Of a DNA stretch of 46,656 bases, positions 33,114 to 42,054 are shown in pieces. Positions within the stretch are counted from its first letter, which is position 1. Each line of letters starts with the position of its first letter. The notes beneath the pieces are model-generated. The model had not been told where the DNA came from, searched no databases, and was given only the letters and a program-made list of their open reading frames with translations. The DNA is from DATLAN01 sp035527455 (lineage in GTDB: Bacteria; Planctomycetota; Planctomycetia; Pirellulales; Thermoguttaceae): NCBI GenBank assembly GCA_035527455.1, contig DATLAN010000003.1:1-46656 (forward strand), read 5' to 3'. The position numbers and the translations under genes were made by a program.

Positions 33114-35051
33114 ATGAAGGTCTGGTTCAACAAAATCAGCGAGAGTCGGCGGCAGATGGTCGACGTGGGCAACGCGGAAGTGACCATCGGCCGCGATCCG
33201 TCCAACACCGTCTGCCTGCAAAGCCCGCTGGTTTCGCGGCAGCACGCGGTCGTCCGCGCCGAGAACGGCAAGCTGCAGCTCGAGAACGTGGGGCTGAACA
33301 GTTGCGTCGTGGGGGACGAAGAGGTGCTGGGCGGTCAGACGGCCGTGTTCGATCCCGGCACCAAGGTGCGGATCTGGCCGTTCACGCTCACCTTCGAGGC
33401 CGAACGGGCCACGGTCGTCACCCGCGGCGAGCTGGAAAGCCACCTCCGCGCCACCATGGCCGAGTTGGAACTGCAGATCCACCGCAAACTGCTCGAAAGG
33501 CTGGACCTTTACGAGTTCGAGACCGATCGCAGCAGCGACACCGAGAGCATTCTGCTGCTGGAGAACAACATCGAGGACGTCTGCCGCGAACTGAACGTCT
33601 TCGGTCCGGAAAACGAGTCGCTCCTGGAGGAAGTCACCGGCTTGACGCTCCGCGACCACCTGGTCAACCAGCTTATCATGGAGACCAACACCGAGGAGTA
33701 TTTCGACTTAGCCGCGCTGACTTCCAACGAGTTCGACGTGCCGGCCACGCTGGTGCCGGAGCGCGAGGCCGAGTTGCACGGGCTGCTGAAGTTCTGCCGC
33801 GATCGGCTCAGACTCGCCGAGTACCGCGACATCAGCCAGCAGGTCGCCCGGGTGGAGTCGGGTTTCGACGACATCTTTCACCTGGTCCGGCCCCACCTGC
33901 ACGGCGAATTGCGGAAGTACCTGATCCTCCGCACGCTGAAGAAAGACCTCAAGGACACGATCTTCGGCTTCGGCCCCTTGCAGGACCTGTTGCGGGCGCC
34001 GACGATCACGGAGATCATGGTCGTCGACCGCGATCAGATCTACGTGGAGCAGGCGGGGATCATCGAGCGGAGCGGGCGGCGGTTCATTTCCGACGACGTG
34101 ACCGAATCGATCATCGAGCGGATCGTGGCCCAGGTCGGCCGGCGGATCGACAAGAGCCAGCCGCTGGTCGACGCCCGGCTGCCGGACGGCTCGCGCGTCA
34201 ACGCGATCATTCCGCCGCTGGCCGTGAAGGGTCCCTGCCTGACGATCCGCAAATTCCCGGCCCAACGGCTGACGATGGACGACCTGGTCGAGATGGGCAG
34301 CATCAGCAAGGCGGCCGCCCGGTTCCTTCGGGCGTGCGTGATCGACCGCCGCAACATCCTGGTGAGCGGCGGCACCGGCACCGGCAAGACGACGGTGCTG
34401 AATATCCTCAGCAGCTTCATTCCGTTCAAGGAACGGATCGTCACGATCGAGGACACCACGGAGTTGCGGCTGCACCAGGAGCACGTGGTCACGCTGGAGA
34501 CCAAACCGGCCAACGTCGAAGGGGCGGGGGAATACACGATCCGCGACCTGGTGAAGAACTCGCTGCGGATGCGGCCCGACCGCGTGTTGGTGGGCGAATG
34601 CCGCGGCGGCGAGGCCCTGGACATGATCCAGGCGATGAACACCGGCCACGACGGCTCGATGACCACCGTGCACGCCAACAGCGCGCGGGAGGTGATCGAG
34701 CGTCTCGAGGTGCTCGTGCTGATGGCGGCCGATTTGCCCATGGTGTCGATCCACCGCCAGATCGCCTCGGCGTTGAACCTGATCGTACACATCAGCCGCC
34801 TGCCGGGAGGGGAGCGCGTGGTCACGCAGGTTTCGGAAGTGGCCCGTTACGACCCGGACGAAAAGCAGATCATCGTCCACGACATTTTCAACTACCGCGA
34901 CGGCGTGTCGTTGCGGCCGACCGGGTATTTGCCGTCGTTCGTCGATTCGCTGGTCACCAAGGAGCTGCTGGAAATGGAGTTCCTTTACGGCCGGGAGCAC
35001 GTTTCGACCGGCGACATCGTCCCGCCTCCGCCGCCGGGGATAAGCACATGA
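33114..35051 (+). CDS. cpaF: FHA domain fused to a CpaF/TadA secretion ATPase
   Basis: 645-aa protein. Residues about 13-105 form a forkhead-associated domain (VTIGRDPSNTVCLQ, VSRQHAVV, LNSCVV) that binds phosphothreonine peptides. After a helical region (about 110-285) follows a complete CpaF ATPase: TITEIMVVDRDQIYVE, Walker A VSGGTGTGKT (Lys425), IVTIEDTTELRL, Walker B RMRPDRVLVGECRGGEALD and GSMTTVHAN. The FHA domain links pilus assembly to Ser/Thr phosphorylation, and a Ser/Thr kinase gene lies 2.8 kb downstream in the same orientation. Its stop overlaps the tadB start (ATGA). It is the main assembly ATPase candidate. Confidence 0.94.
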   Translation: MKVWFNKISESRRQMVDVGNAEVTIGRDPSNTVCLQSPLVSRQHAVVRAENGKLQLENVGLNSCVVGDEEVLGGQTAVFDPGTKVRIWPFTLTFEAERATVVTRGELESHLRATMAELELQIHRKLLERLDLYEFETDRSSDTESILLLENNIEDVCRELNVFGPENESLLEEVTGLTLRDHLVNQLIMETNTEEYFDLAALTSNEFDVPATLVPEREAELHGLLKFCRDRLRLAEYRDISQQVARVESGFDDIFHLVRPHLHGELRKYLILRTLKKDLKDTIFGFGPLQDLLRAPTITEIMVVDRDQIYVEQAGIIERSGRRFISDDVTESIIERIVAQVGRRIDKSQPLVDARLPDGSRVNAIIPPLAVKGPCLTIRKFPAQRLTMDDLVEMGSISKAAARFLRACVIDRRNILVSGGTGTGKTTVLNILSSFIPFKERIVTIEDTTELRLHQEHVVTLETKPANVEGAGEYTIRDLVKNSLRMRPDRVLVGECRGGEALDMIQAMNTGHDGSMTTVHANSAREVIERLEVLVLMAADLPMVSIHRQIASALNLIVHISRLPGGERVVTQVSEVARYDPDEKQIIVHDIFNYRDGVSLRPTGYLPSFVDSLVTKELLEMEFLYGREHVSTGDIVPPPPPGIST

Positions 35052-35896
35052 CCGAATCCTACGTCTTCCTGAGCAGCCTGTGCATCGGACTGGCCGTGGC
35101 CGTGGCGAGCTACTGCTGCCGGGAGTACTTCGCGCAGGCCTTCGAGGCGGTGGAACGGGACCTGGCCGCCAAACTCCGCCGGCTGCGGGCTTCCTCGCAG
35201 AGTCTCCGCACGTACCTGATCGTGTGGCTGATCGTGATCGGCGCGACGTTCTTCGGTTTTTTCCTGGGGCTGGGCAGCCTGATCTTCGCCGTGTTGATTT
35301 CGCTGTTCCTGGTGGCCGTGCCCTGGTATCTGCTGCACCGCATGGCCGAACGGTACCGGCAAAAGATCGAAGACCAGTTGGCCAACGCGATGCTCACGCT
35401 TTCGAACGCGGTGAAGGCGGGCTTGTCGCTGGCCCAGTCGCTGGAAACGCTCGCCTCCCAATGTCCCAAGCCGATCAACGCCGAGTTCCACCAGATCGTG
35501 GCCGAGTACAAGCTGGGCAAACCGCTGGAGCGGACGTTGAAGGAGGCCCGCGACCGGCTCCGCAGCGAGAACTTCGCCCTGTTCGCCGCCGCCCTGATGG
35601 CCGCCCACGAGAGCGGCGGGCGGCTGAACGAGACCGTCGAGCGGATCGCCGTCTCGGTCCGCGAAATGCAGCGCCTCGAACGCAAGGTCCAATCGGAAAC
35701 GGCCCAGGCCCGCAAGTCGGCCGTCTACATGGCCATCGCCCCGGCGTTCATCCTGGTCGTCTACTGGCTGGTCGATCCGGTCAACACGCAGCTTCTGTTC
35801 GTCAAGCCCGAGGGACAAGCGTTGCTGGCCACGGCCGCGGTGCTCAACGTGATCGCCTACCTTTGGGCACGCGCCATTTTGAACCCTGATATTTGA
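35048..35896 (+). CDS. tadB: Tad pilus inner-membrane platform protein TadB
   Basis: 282-aa T2SF-family protein. One N-terminal hydrophobic segment, a pair of helices at about 55-95 (YLIVWLIVIGATFFGFF, LIFAVLISLFLVAVP), a cytoplasmic four-helix T2SF domain (LANAMLTLSNAVKAGLSLAQ, LGKPLERTLKEARDRL, AAHESGGRLNETVERIA) and C-terminal helices (AIAPAFILVVYWLV, ATAAVLNVIAYLWA). With TadC it forms the membrane platform driven by the CpaF ATPase. It overlaps the ATPase gene by four bases, implying coupled translation. Confidence 0.92.
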   Translation: MTESYVFLSSLCIGLAVAVASYCCREYFAQAFEAVERDLAAKLRRLRASSQSLRTYLIVWLIVIGATFFGFFLGLGSLIFAVLISLFLVAVPWYLLHRMAERYRQKIEDQLANAMLTLSNAVKAGLSLAQSLETLASQCPKPINAEFHQIVAEYKLGKPLERTLKEARDRLRSENFALFAAALMAAHESGGRLNETVERIAVSVREMQRLERKVQSETAQARKSAVYMAIAPAFILVVYWLVDPVNTQLLFVKPEGQALLATAAVLNVIAYLWARAILNPDI

Positions 35897-35908
35897 CCCT
35901 TCGCAACC

Positions 35909-36850
35909 ATGCCCCCTTTACCCCTCGCCGAACTGCCGTACGGATTCGAGCTGCAACTCGCGGCCAGCGTCGTGACCGGCGGGGCCGTGGCGGCGCTGGC
36001 CTGGTGGATCCTCCGCACGATGCGCAGCGCGGATCTCCAGCAGGGGGCCGAGTGGCGATACGACGTCAGCCGGATCAACGAGCTGCGGAGGCTCGATGCC
36101 CTCTATCGCGTCTTCCAGCCGGTCATCGGCATGTTCGCCCGAATGAACCGGATGTTCCTCGGCGGCAGCCTGCCGGGCATGCAGCGGGAGATCCAGGCGG
36201 CCGGGCTGCCGCGGTTCTGGCTGGCCGAAGAGTATCTCGGCCGGGCCGAACTGATCGCCCTGTTCTTCACGCCGCTTTACGTCTACCTGTTCTTCGATTG
36301 GTTCGACACGACCGGGCTGTTCATGGCCCCGGTGGCCGTGCTGTTGACGGCCTGGTTCTTGCGCCGGCGCTTGGCCGCCCGGGCGAGGCACCGGCTGAAG
36401 CTGATCAAGCGGCGGATGCCGTTTCTGCTGGATCTATTGACCCTGCTGATGGAAGCCGGCGCGACGTTCATCAACGCCATGCGTCAGGCCGTCGAGGAAT
36501 TCCACGGCCACCCGGTCGCCGAGGAGTTCGGCCGCGTATTGACCGACATGAACATGGGCAAGACCCGGGCCGAGGCGTTTCGCGCGATGCGCAACCGGCT
36601 GGTGGACGACGAGATCACCAGCATCATCACCGCCATCCTCCAGGGCGAAGAGCTGGGAACGCCCCTGGCGAAGATCTTCCGCAGCCAGGCCGATCTGCTG
36701 CGGCTCCAGCGGACCCAGCGGGCGGAAACGATGGCCGGCGAGGCGGGCGTAAAGATGCTCCTGCCGGCGGTCGTGGTGATGGCCGCCACCGTACTGATCA
36801 TCATCGGACCCTTTATGTTGAATTACCTGTATTTCGGTTTGTCGTTGTAA
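35909..36850 (+). CDS. tadC: Tad pilus inner-membrane platform protein TadC
   Basis: 313-aa T2SF-family protein with hydrophobic segments near residues 15-35, 108-125 and 287-308 and a T2SF domain in between (MPFLLDLLTLLMEAGATFIN, EEFGRVLTDMNMGKTRAEAF, ILQGEELGTPLAKIFRSQAD). The GATFINAM and LGTPLAKIFR motifs are typical of TadC. It lies 12 bases after tadB and completes the platform pair. The next gene starts 19 bases downstream. Confidence 0.92.
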   Translation: MPPLPLAELPYGFELQLAASVVTGGAVAALAWWILRTMRSADLQQGAEWRYDVSRINELRRLDALYRVFQPVIGMFARMNRMFLGGSLPGMQREIQAAGLPRFWLAEEYLGRAELIALFFTPLYVYLFFDWFDTTGLFMAPVAVLLTAWFLRRRLAARARHRLKLIKRRMPFLLDLLTLLMEAGATFINAMRQAVEEFHGHPVAEEFGRVLTDMNMGKTRAEAFRAMRNRLVDDEITSIITAILQGEELGTPLAKIFRSQADLLRLQRTQRAETMAGEAGVKMLLPAVVVMAATVLIIIGPFMLNYLYFGLSL

Positions 36851-36869
36851 GCCGGCCGTCGAGACCATT

Positions 36870-37835
36870 ATGCCCTTGACGCTCAACTGTCCACGCTGCA
36901 AGAAGCCGTTGTCGGTTCCCTCGAAGAAGGCCGGCAGCTACGTCAACTGCGTGCATTGCAGTGGGCGGTTGTGGGTACCGAAGGACGCATCCGGGGCCGC
37001 CGAAACGCCCGCTTGGGTGCCCGATGCGCCGCCGCTGCAAGCGGCACCGGGCCGGAGCCGCTCGGCCGGTCTGCCGCCGGGTTCGGCCGCGCCGTTTCCC
37101 CCGCCGCCACCGACGACTCCGGCGCCGCCGAATCCGCCGCCGGCGCCCGGTGCTTCCGCGTCGGGCAGCACTTGGGTACCCGCTTCGCCGCCGCCGGCCC
37201 TTACCCCGACAACCGCGCCGCCGCCGGGGAGCCCTCCCCCGGCCGCTGCGCCTTCACCACCGAGGTCTGCCGGTCCGCCCCCGCCGGTCACCGCGCCTCC
37301 CATAGCTCCGCAACCGCCCGCACCCACCCGCAAAGTGGCCCGCTTCATCGCGGCTGAAGCGTCCAAGTCCACCTTGAAGCTTGCCGAGGACGGAAAGCTT
37401 CCCGAGTTGCAGCTCGAGGCGGGAGAGAAGAAAACGAAGAGGGAGGCCAAGACCACCACCGTCAATCCCCTGGTGCTCTTCGGCCTGATCGCGCTGAGCG
37501 TGGTGATGTCGATCCTGCTGGTCTTGTATGAACCCGCGGCGGAAGGCACCGCGCAGCAAGGCGAGAAGGACACGGCGCGTGCGGCCATCGCCCGTTACTT
37601 CTTCGGCGACGAGGATTTTCATCCCGAAGATCCGCTCAAGTCGTATCAGCAACTTCTCCGCGAAGCGAACCTGGCGCACGAGCGGAAGGACTACCAACGG
37701 GAACGCCGGTTGTATCGCAAGGTGTTGGACATGTTGCGGGCGGAATCCGAGGGACAGAAGAAGCTGCTCACGGGAGATCCGGATCGGGACGAGGAACTGG
37801 AACAACTGATCACGACGATCTTGAAAGGCCGGTAG
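36870..37835 (+). CDS. Zinc-ribbon, proline-rich, single-pass membrane protein
   Basis: 321-aa protein. An N-terminal zinc ribbon with Cys7, Cys10, Cys27 and Cys30 (two CxxC pairs) is followed by a long Pro/Ala-rich linker (about residues 45-150), a short helical stretch, a membrane helix at about 200-218 (PLVLFGLIALSVVMSILLVL) and an extracytoplasmic helical tail resembling a TPR-like pair (LLREANLAHERKDYQRERRL). The zinc-ribbon / proline / helix layout is the same as the front of the toroid protein at 12.6 kb. It lies between tadC and the kinase gene with short gaps (19 and 4 bases), so it may be a scaffold linking the pilus to kinase signalling. The function is not known. Confidence 0.78.
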   Translation: MPLTLNCPRCKKPLSVPSKKAGSYVNCVHCSGRLWVPKDASGAAETPAWVPDAPPLQAAPGRSRSAGLPPGSAAPFPPPPPTTPAPPNPPPAPGASASGSTWVPASPPPALTPTTAPPPGSPPPAAAPSPPRSAGPPPPVTAPPIAPQPPAPTRKVARFIAAEASKSTLKLAEDGKLPELQLEAGEKKTKREAKTTTVNPLVLFGLIALSVVMSILLVLYEPAAEGTAQQGEKDTARAAIARYFFGDEDFHPEDPLKSYQQLLREANLAHERKDYQRERRLYRKVLDMLRAESEGQKKLLTGDPDRDEELEQLITTILKGR

Positions 37836-37839
37836 CTCG

Positions 37840-40800
37840 ATGGATCCTTCGTCGCGTTACGAAATCGTGGATACGATCGCCACCGGTGATTTTGCCGTTG
37901 TCTATCGCGCCCGCGACCGCGAGCTGGGACGGGAAGTGGCCATCAAGCAGATCCACCAGCAATTCCTTGCCGACCAACAGCAACTCGCCCGCTATTGGCA
38001 CGAGGCCCAACTGCTGGCCTCGCTTCAGCACCCCAACATCCTGACGATCTACGACATCGTCCGCCCGCGCGGCTGGCTGATCCTCGAATTGATGCGGGGA
38101 AACCTCAAGCAGATGACGCAGGCCGGACCGCTGGATCTGGATTTTCTCCGCGTCGGGTTGGTCGGATGTCTGGGGGCTCTGCAGTTCCTGCACGGCAATG
38201 GCATCATCCACGGCGACGTCAAACCGAGCAACCTGCTGGTCGACTCGCGCAACCGCGTGGTGCTGGGCGATTTCGGTCTGGCCCGACGCGCCGCCAGCGA
38301 AGAGGGCAGCCTGCTGAAGGGAACCACCAAGTACATGGCGCCCGAGCTGGTCTCCAAGGGGTTCGGGGCCGTGGGACCGGCCAGCGACCTCTATTCGCTG
38401 GGTTTCTCGGCGTACGAACTGATGTGCGGGCCACAGTTCGAGTCGCTCTTTCCCACGCTGAGCACCTTGGGCCGCGACAAGCAGATCGCCTGGATGATGT
38501 GGCACGCCGCGGCCGATCAGAAGCTGCCGGAAATCGGCCGGGTGCTGGAGGGCGTGCCGGAAGATCTCGCCCGGGTGGTCCAGAAACTCACCGTCAAGGA
38601 TCAGGCCCGGCGGTACCAATCGGCCCGGGACGTGCTGGGCGACCTGAAGCACGACGCGATGGCCGTCGAGGCGTCGCTGGGCGAAGACGTCGAGGCCCAG
38701 GCGGCCGCCGCCGCGGAAGCCAAGCGGAAGCAGCGTCTGCGGATCGGAGCGGTCATAGCTTTGGCCTTCTCGTTGATGCTCTGCCTGGCTTTGCTATGGC
38801 CGGCGAAGGCCGAACGCTTCTCGGGCGTCGTCGGCAACGTCGATCCCGACCGGCAGAAGGTGGAACTGAAGCTGGAAGACGGCAGCCTGAAAGAGGTCGA
38901 ATTGCAGTCCGAAAACTCGGTGGTCTATATCAACGAGGCAAGACGCACCGCAAAGGATCTTCTCCCCGGCGACGAAGTCAAGGTCAAGATCGTGGGCGGA
39001 GTTGCCGAGGTTCGCGCCTACCGTTCCATCTCCGGCGTGGTCGCCGAAGTCTTCGAGCGAAAGATCGAGTTGCGGCTGGCCGACGGCACCTCCAAGGACG
39101 TCCGCCTGAGCCCCGACGCCTTCGAGGTCTTCGTCAACGACGAGAAGAAGCTCCCGCGGTTTCTCCAGCCGGGCGACGAAGTGACCGTGGCGCTGGTCGA
39201 GGGGAAGGTCGAGATCCGCGCCTATCGGCCCGTGGTCGACCGCGGCGAGATCGTTGCCCTGCAGGTCGATCACGGCCGGTTCACGCTCGGGATGGGCGAA
39301 GGCGAAAGCCGCCAGGAAATCGTCATCGAGGTGCTGACCGACCTGCCCATCCAGTTCAACAAGAACCGCGGGATCCTCGAGCAGCCGGTCAAACTGGCCG
39401 ACTTGAAGGTGGGCGACCGCGTGGTCGAGGTCTACCACAAGAAAGGGGAAGAGGACATCCGCCTGGCGACGCAACTGAGCGTGGAGCGAGTCGTCAGCTT
39501 CCCCGGCGTCCTGCGCGAAGTCGTTCTCAAGAGAACCGGCGGGACCGAAGGGACCTTGAAGGTCGCCCCGGACGGCGCCGGCGATACTCAACCGATCGAA
39601 ATGCCGATCGCTCCCGGCTGCAAAGTCACGATCAACAACCAGAACCTCATCGATAATCAGATTCCCAAGGTGAACGACCTCCTGCCCGGCGACCGGGTGA
39701 CCGTCAGCCACGATTCGCAGGCCGTCGCGGTCGATGCTCATCGGGAGATCCACGAGACGGGCACCGTCGATAAGGTTCATTTCGACGCCAAGATGCTCGA
39801 CGTGAGGCTTCAAGGCGAAGACGCCCCGACGCCGTTCGCGATTCCCGCGGAGTGTCCGATCACGCTCGACGGCCAGACGGTGAAGCTGACCGATCTGCGC
39901 GACGGCGATTCGGTGCGGGTCGTCCACGAGTCGCTCAGCAAGGCCGTCCCGCCTAAGGCCAAGGAAGTCGTCGCGTCGCGGTTGGGCGATCGATCCCGCT
40001 GGGCCATCCTGATCGCCGTCCAGGACTACGACGACAGTTCGCTGCGTCTGAACCATCCGATCGGCGACGCCCAGGTGTTGCGCGACGTGCTGACCACCCG
40101 GTATCGCGTGCCGGACGACCAGGCGGAACTCGAACTGTTCAAGAATGCCAGCCTGGTCACGCTCCAGCAGGAGATTCCCGCGCAGCTTGCCAAGATCGGG
40201 CCCGAGGAGTCGGTGATCGTGCTCTTTTCGGGACAGGCCTTCGAGAACGACGACGGGAGGGTCTATCTGGCGCCGCGGAGTTTCCACACGGGGCAGATGC
40301 TCACCACGGGGCTGCGCTTGCAGTGGCTGGTCGATCAACTGGAAAGCTGCGCGGCCAAGGAGAAGTTGCTGCTGTTGGATTGCAGCCACCAGGGCACGAC
40401 GGCCGTCACGGCCAGACAACCTTCCACGGCGGAGATGATCCGCACGCTCGACGCCCCGCCCGGCCGGAGCCCCTTCCGCACCGTCACGACGATCGCAAGT
40501 TGCCAGGCCGGTCAACGAGGACTGCTGGTCGAGGGGACCGATCGCGGGCGGTTCGCCGCGGCACTGGAGAAGGCTTACTCGGGCGGAGCCGACAAGAACC
40601 GCGACGGCCGGTTGGAAACGACCGAACTGTTCGAGTTCCTCGCCGGCGACATGGCGGCGGCCTCGCAACAACTCGGCAATCCCCAGAGCCCGGAATTGTT
40701 CTCGCCCGACGACCGTCCGCCCCGGCTGAGCGAAGACGCCAAGGAGGCGATCCGCAAGCTGGCCGCGATCCTGCCGACCACGTCGATCGACTTCCTGGAG

Positions 40801-41403
40801 GCCGACCGGCTCTACGCCGATGCGGCGGCCCTGGCCGGCAAGGAGGTGGAACCGAAACTGATCTACGGGATGCTGTTGCTCAGGGACATCCGACTGCGCG
40901 ACAAGGCCCTGGCCCATTTCGAGGAACTCAAGAGCGCCTATCCCGAACTGGTGCTCCCCCGACAGGGCATCGTCTGGGTGCAGTTCGAGCGGCGGAGCTA
41001 CCCGGCGGGCGTCGACGCGCTCGGGGAACTGGTCGCCGGCGTTCCGAAGCCGAAGAAGCCGGGCGAGCCTTATCCGGATCCGGCCCGGCAGGTCTTCTTC
41101 TGGGTGGGCCAACTCCGCGAGTTCGCCGGCAGCGGCCCGGACCCGTTGCGCTGGCCGACGCCCCAGTCGCTGGCGGCCGTCGACGCGGCGGTCGAAGAGC
41201 ACGGCGGCGAGGCCAAAACCCTTTACGAGCAAGGCCGGGCCTATTCGGCCGGCGTGCTCGACAAGTACGATCGAATTCTGGCCGCCGCGCCGGACGACAT
41301 CACCGCCGCCAGGCTGAAGGTGGAAAGACGCCAGCTCAGCCGCTACGCCGTGTTCCCGTTCGACTTCGCCGCCAAACACATACTCGCCGGTTTGGACCAA
41401 TAG
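37840..41403 (+). CDS. Ser/Thr protein kinase fused to beta repeats and an inactive caspase-like domain
   Basis: 1187-aa protein. Residues 8-275 form a Hanks-type kinase: IATGDFAVVYRA, VAIKQI, catalytic loop HGDVKPSN (Asp126), GDFGLARR and MAPELVS. HGD replaces HRD, and the glycine loop lacks its second Gly. A membrane helix follows at about 302-322. Outside are several repeats of a small beta unit (about 325-710, e.g. VELKLEDGSLKEVEL, IELRLADGTSKDVRL, each followed by LLPGDEV or LQPGDEV). Residues about 715-930 form a caspase-like fold (WAILIAVQDYDDSSLRL, VIVLFSGQAFENDDGRVYLA, KEKLLLLDCSHQG). The catalytic His is replaced by Gln799, and at the catalytic Cys position stands Ser849, with Cys848 beside it, so protease activity is unlikely. 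The C-terminal 230 residues are helical and TPR-like. It lies four bases after the zinc-ribbon gene. Confidence 0.88.
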   Translation: MDPSSRYEIVDTIATGDFAVVYRARDRELGREVAIKQIHQQFLADQQQLARYWHEAQLLASLQHPNILTIYDIVRPRGWLILELMRGNLKQMTQAGPLDLDFLRVGLVGCLGALQFLHGNGIIHGDVKPSNLLVDSRNRVVLGDFGLARRAASEEGSLLKGTTKYMAPELVSKGFGAVGPASDLYSLGFSAYELMCGPQFESLFPTLSTLGRDKQIAWMMWHAAADQKLPEIGRVLEGVPEDLARVVQKLTVKDQARRYQSARDVLGDLKHDAMAVEASLGEDVEAQAAAAAEAKRKQRLRIGAVIALAFSLMLCLALLWPAKAERFSGVVGNVDPDRQKVELKLEDGSLKEVELQSENSVVYINEARRTAKDLLPGDEVKVKIVGGVAEVRAYRSISGVVAEVFERKIELRLADGTSKDVRLSPDAFEVFVNDEKKLPRFLQPGDEVTVALVEGKVEIRAYRPVVDRGEIVALQVDHGRFTLGMGEGESRQEIVIEVLTDLPIQFNKNRGILEQPVKLADLKVGDRVVEVYHKKGEEDIRLATQLSVERVVSFPGVLREVVLKRTGGTEGTLKVAPDGAGDTQPIEMPIAPGCKVTINNQNLIDNQIPKVNDLLPGDRVTVSHDSQAVAVDAHREIHETGTVDKVHFDAKMLDVRLQGEDAPTPFAIPAECPITLDGQTVKLTDLRDGDSVRVVHESLSKAVPPKAKEVVASRLGDRSRWAILIAVQDYDDSSLRLNHPIGDAQVLRDVLTTRYRVPDDQAELELFKNASLVTLQQEIPAQLAKIGPEESVIVLFSGQAFENDDGRVYLAPRSFHTGQMLTTGLRLQWLVDQLESCAAKEKLLLLDCSHQGTTAVTARQPSTAEMIRTLDAPPGRSPFRTVTTIASCQAGQRGLLVEGTDRGRFAAALEKAYSGGADKNRDGRLETTELFEFLAGDMAAASQQLGNPQSPELFSPDDRPPRLSEDAKEAIRKLAAILPTTSIDFLEADRLYADAAALAGKEVEPKLIYGMLLLRDIRLRDKALAHFEELKSAYPELVLPRQGIVWVQFERRSYPAGVDALGELVAGVPKPKKPGEPYPDPARQVFFWVGQLREFAGSGPDPLRWPTPQSLAAVDAAVEEHGGEAKTLYEQGRAYSAGVLDKYDRILAAAPDDITAARLKVERRQLSRYAVFPFDFAAKHILAGLDQ

Positions 41404-41501
41404 AGTAGGTCAGGGCTTGTCCTGACGGAGTAGGTCAGGGCTTGCCCTGACGGGATCGAGCAGTCGGCAAAAGAATCTGTCAGGGCAAGCCCTGACCTAC
41501 G
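41404..41501. repeat. AGGGCTTGCCCT repeat: two direct and one inverted copy
   Basis: Direct copies at 41404-41427 (one mismatch) and 41430-41452 and an inverted copy at 41478-41501. It begins immediately after the stop codon of the kinase gene. The direct and inverted copies can pair. There is no T-tract. Confidence 0.92.
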
Positions 41502-41552
41502 CACCGTCGGAGACGCCTCCCACAAGAAGGTGCATCGAGAAGGAGCCTTACC

Positions 41553-41999
41553 ATGAAAGCATGCCAAGGACGTATCGGCCGCGTGTTCGTGATCCGGTTG
41601 GAGCACGGCGACGTGGTGCCCGACTGCATCGAAAACTTCGCTGCCGAGCAGGGCGTTTTGCGGGGCCAAGCGGTCCTGGTAGGCGGCATCCGCGACGGGC
41701 AGGTCGTCGTCGGTCCCCGCCAATCGGACCAGATGCCACCCGAGCCGATGTTGTTGCCCGTCGACGGGACCCACGAGGTGATCGGCGTCGGCGTGCTGGC
41801 CCCCACCGAAGACGGCCGTCCGGTCCTGCACATCCACGCCGCCTTGGGCCGCAGCGGCAGCACGCTGACCGGCTGTCTGCGCCACGGCGTGAGCACCTGG
41901 CTGGTCGGCGAAGTGATCCTCTACGAAATCCTCGACGCGGCGGCGGTCCGCCGAAAAGACCCCGACACGGGCTTCGTGCTGCTCGAGCCGGAACCGTAG
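41553..41999 (+). CDS. PPC/DUF296-domain protein
   Basis: 148-aa protein consisting of one PPC (plant and prokaryote conserved, DUF296) domain: RLEHGDVVPDCIENFAAEQG, VLVGGIRDGQVVVGP, VLHIHAALGRSGSTLTGCLR and TWLVGEVILYEI. In plants this fold is joined to AT-hooks; bacterial copies stand alone, form trimers and have no settled function. The His-rich strand VLHIHAALG is conserved in the family and could bind a metal. It has its own position between the kinase repeat region and the convergent SET gene. Confidence 0.9.
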   Translation: MKACQGRIGRVFVIRLEHGDVVPDCIENFAAEQGVLRGQAVLVGGIRDGQVVVGPRQSDQMPPEPMLLPVDGTHEVIGVGVLAPTEDGRPVLHIHAALGRSGSTLTGCLRHGVSTWLVGEVILYEILDAAAVRRKDPDTGFVLLEPEP

Positions 42000-42054
42000 C
42001 GAGCCGGCAAGGGGCAAGAACGTCCCTCTGCGAGATCATCGCGAAGTCAGTAGG

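Noticed and set aside
38794..41400. 868-codon minus-strand frame opposite the kinase gene
   Set aside because: No motif, and the plus strand has kinase and caspase-like signatures throughout.
37840..41403. Active metacaspase
   Set aside because: The His is Gln and the Cys position is Ser, so the dyad is missing.
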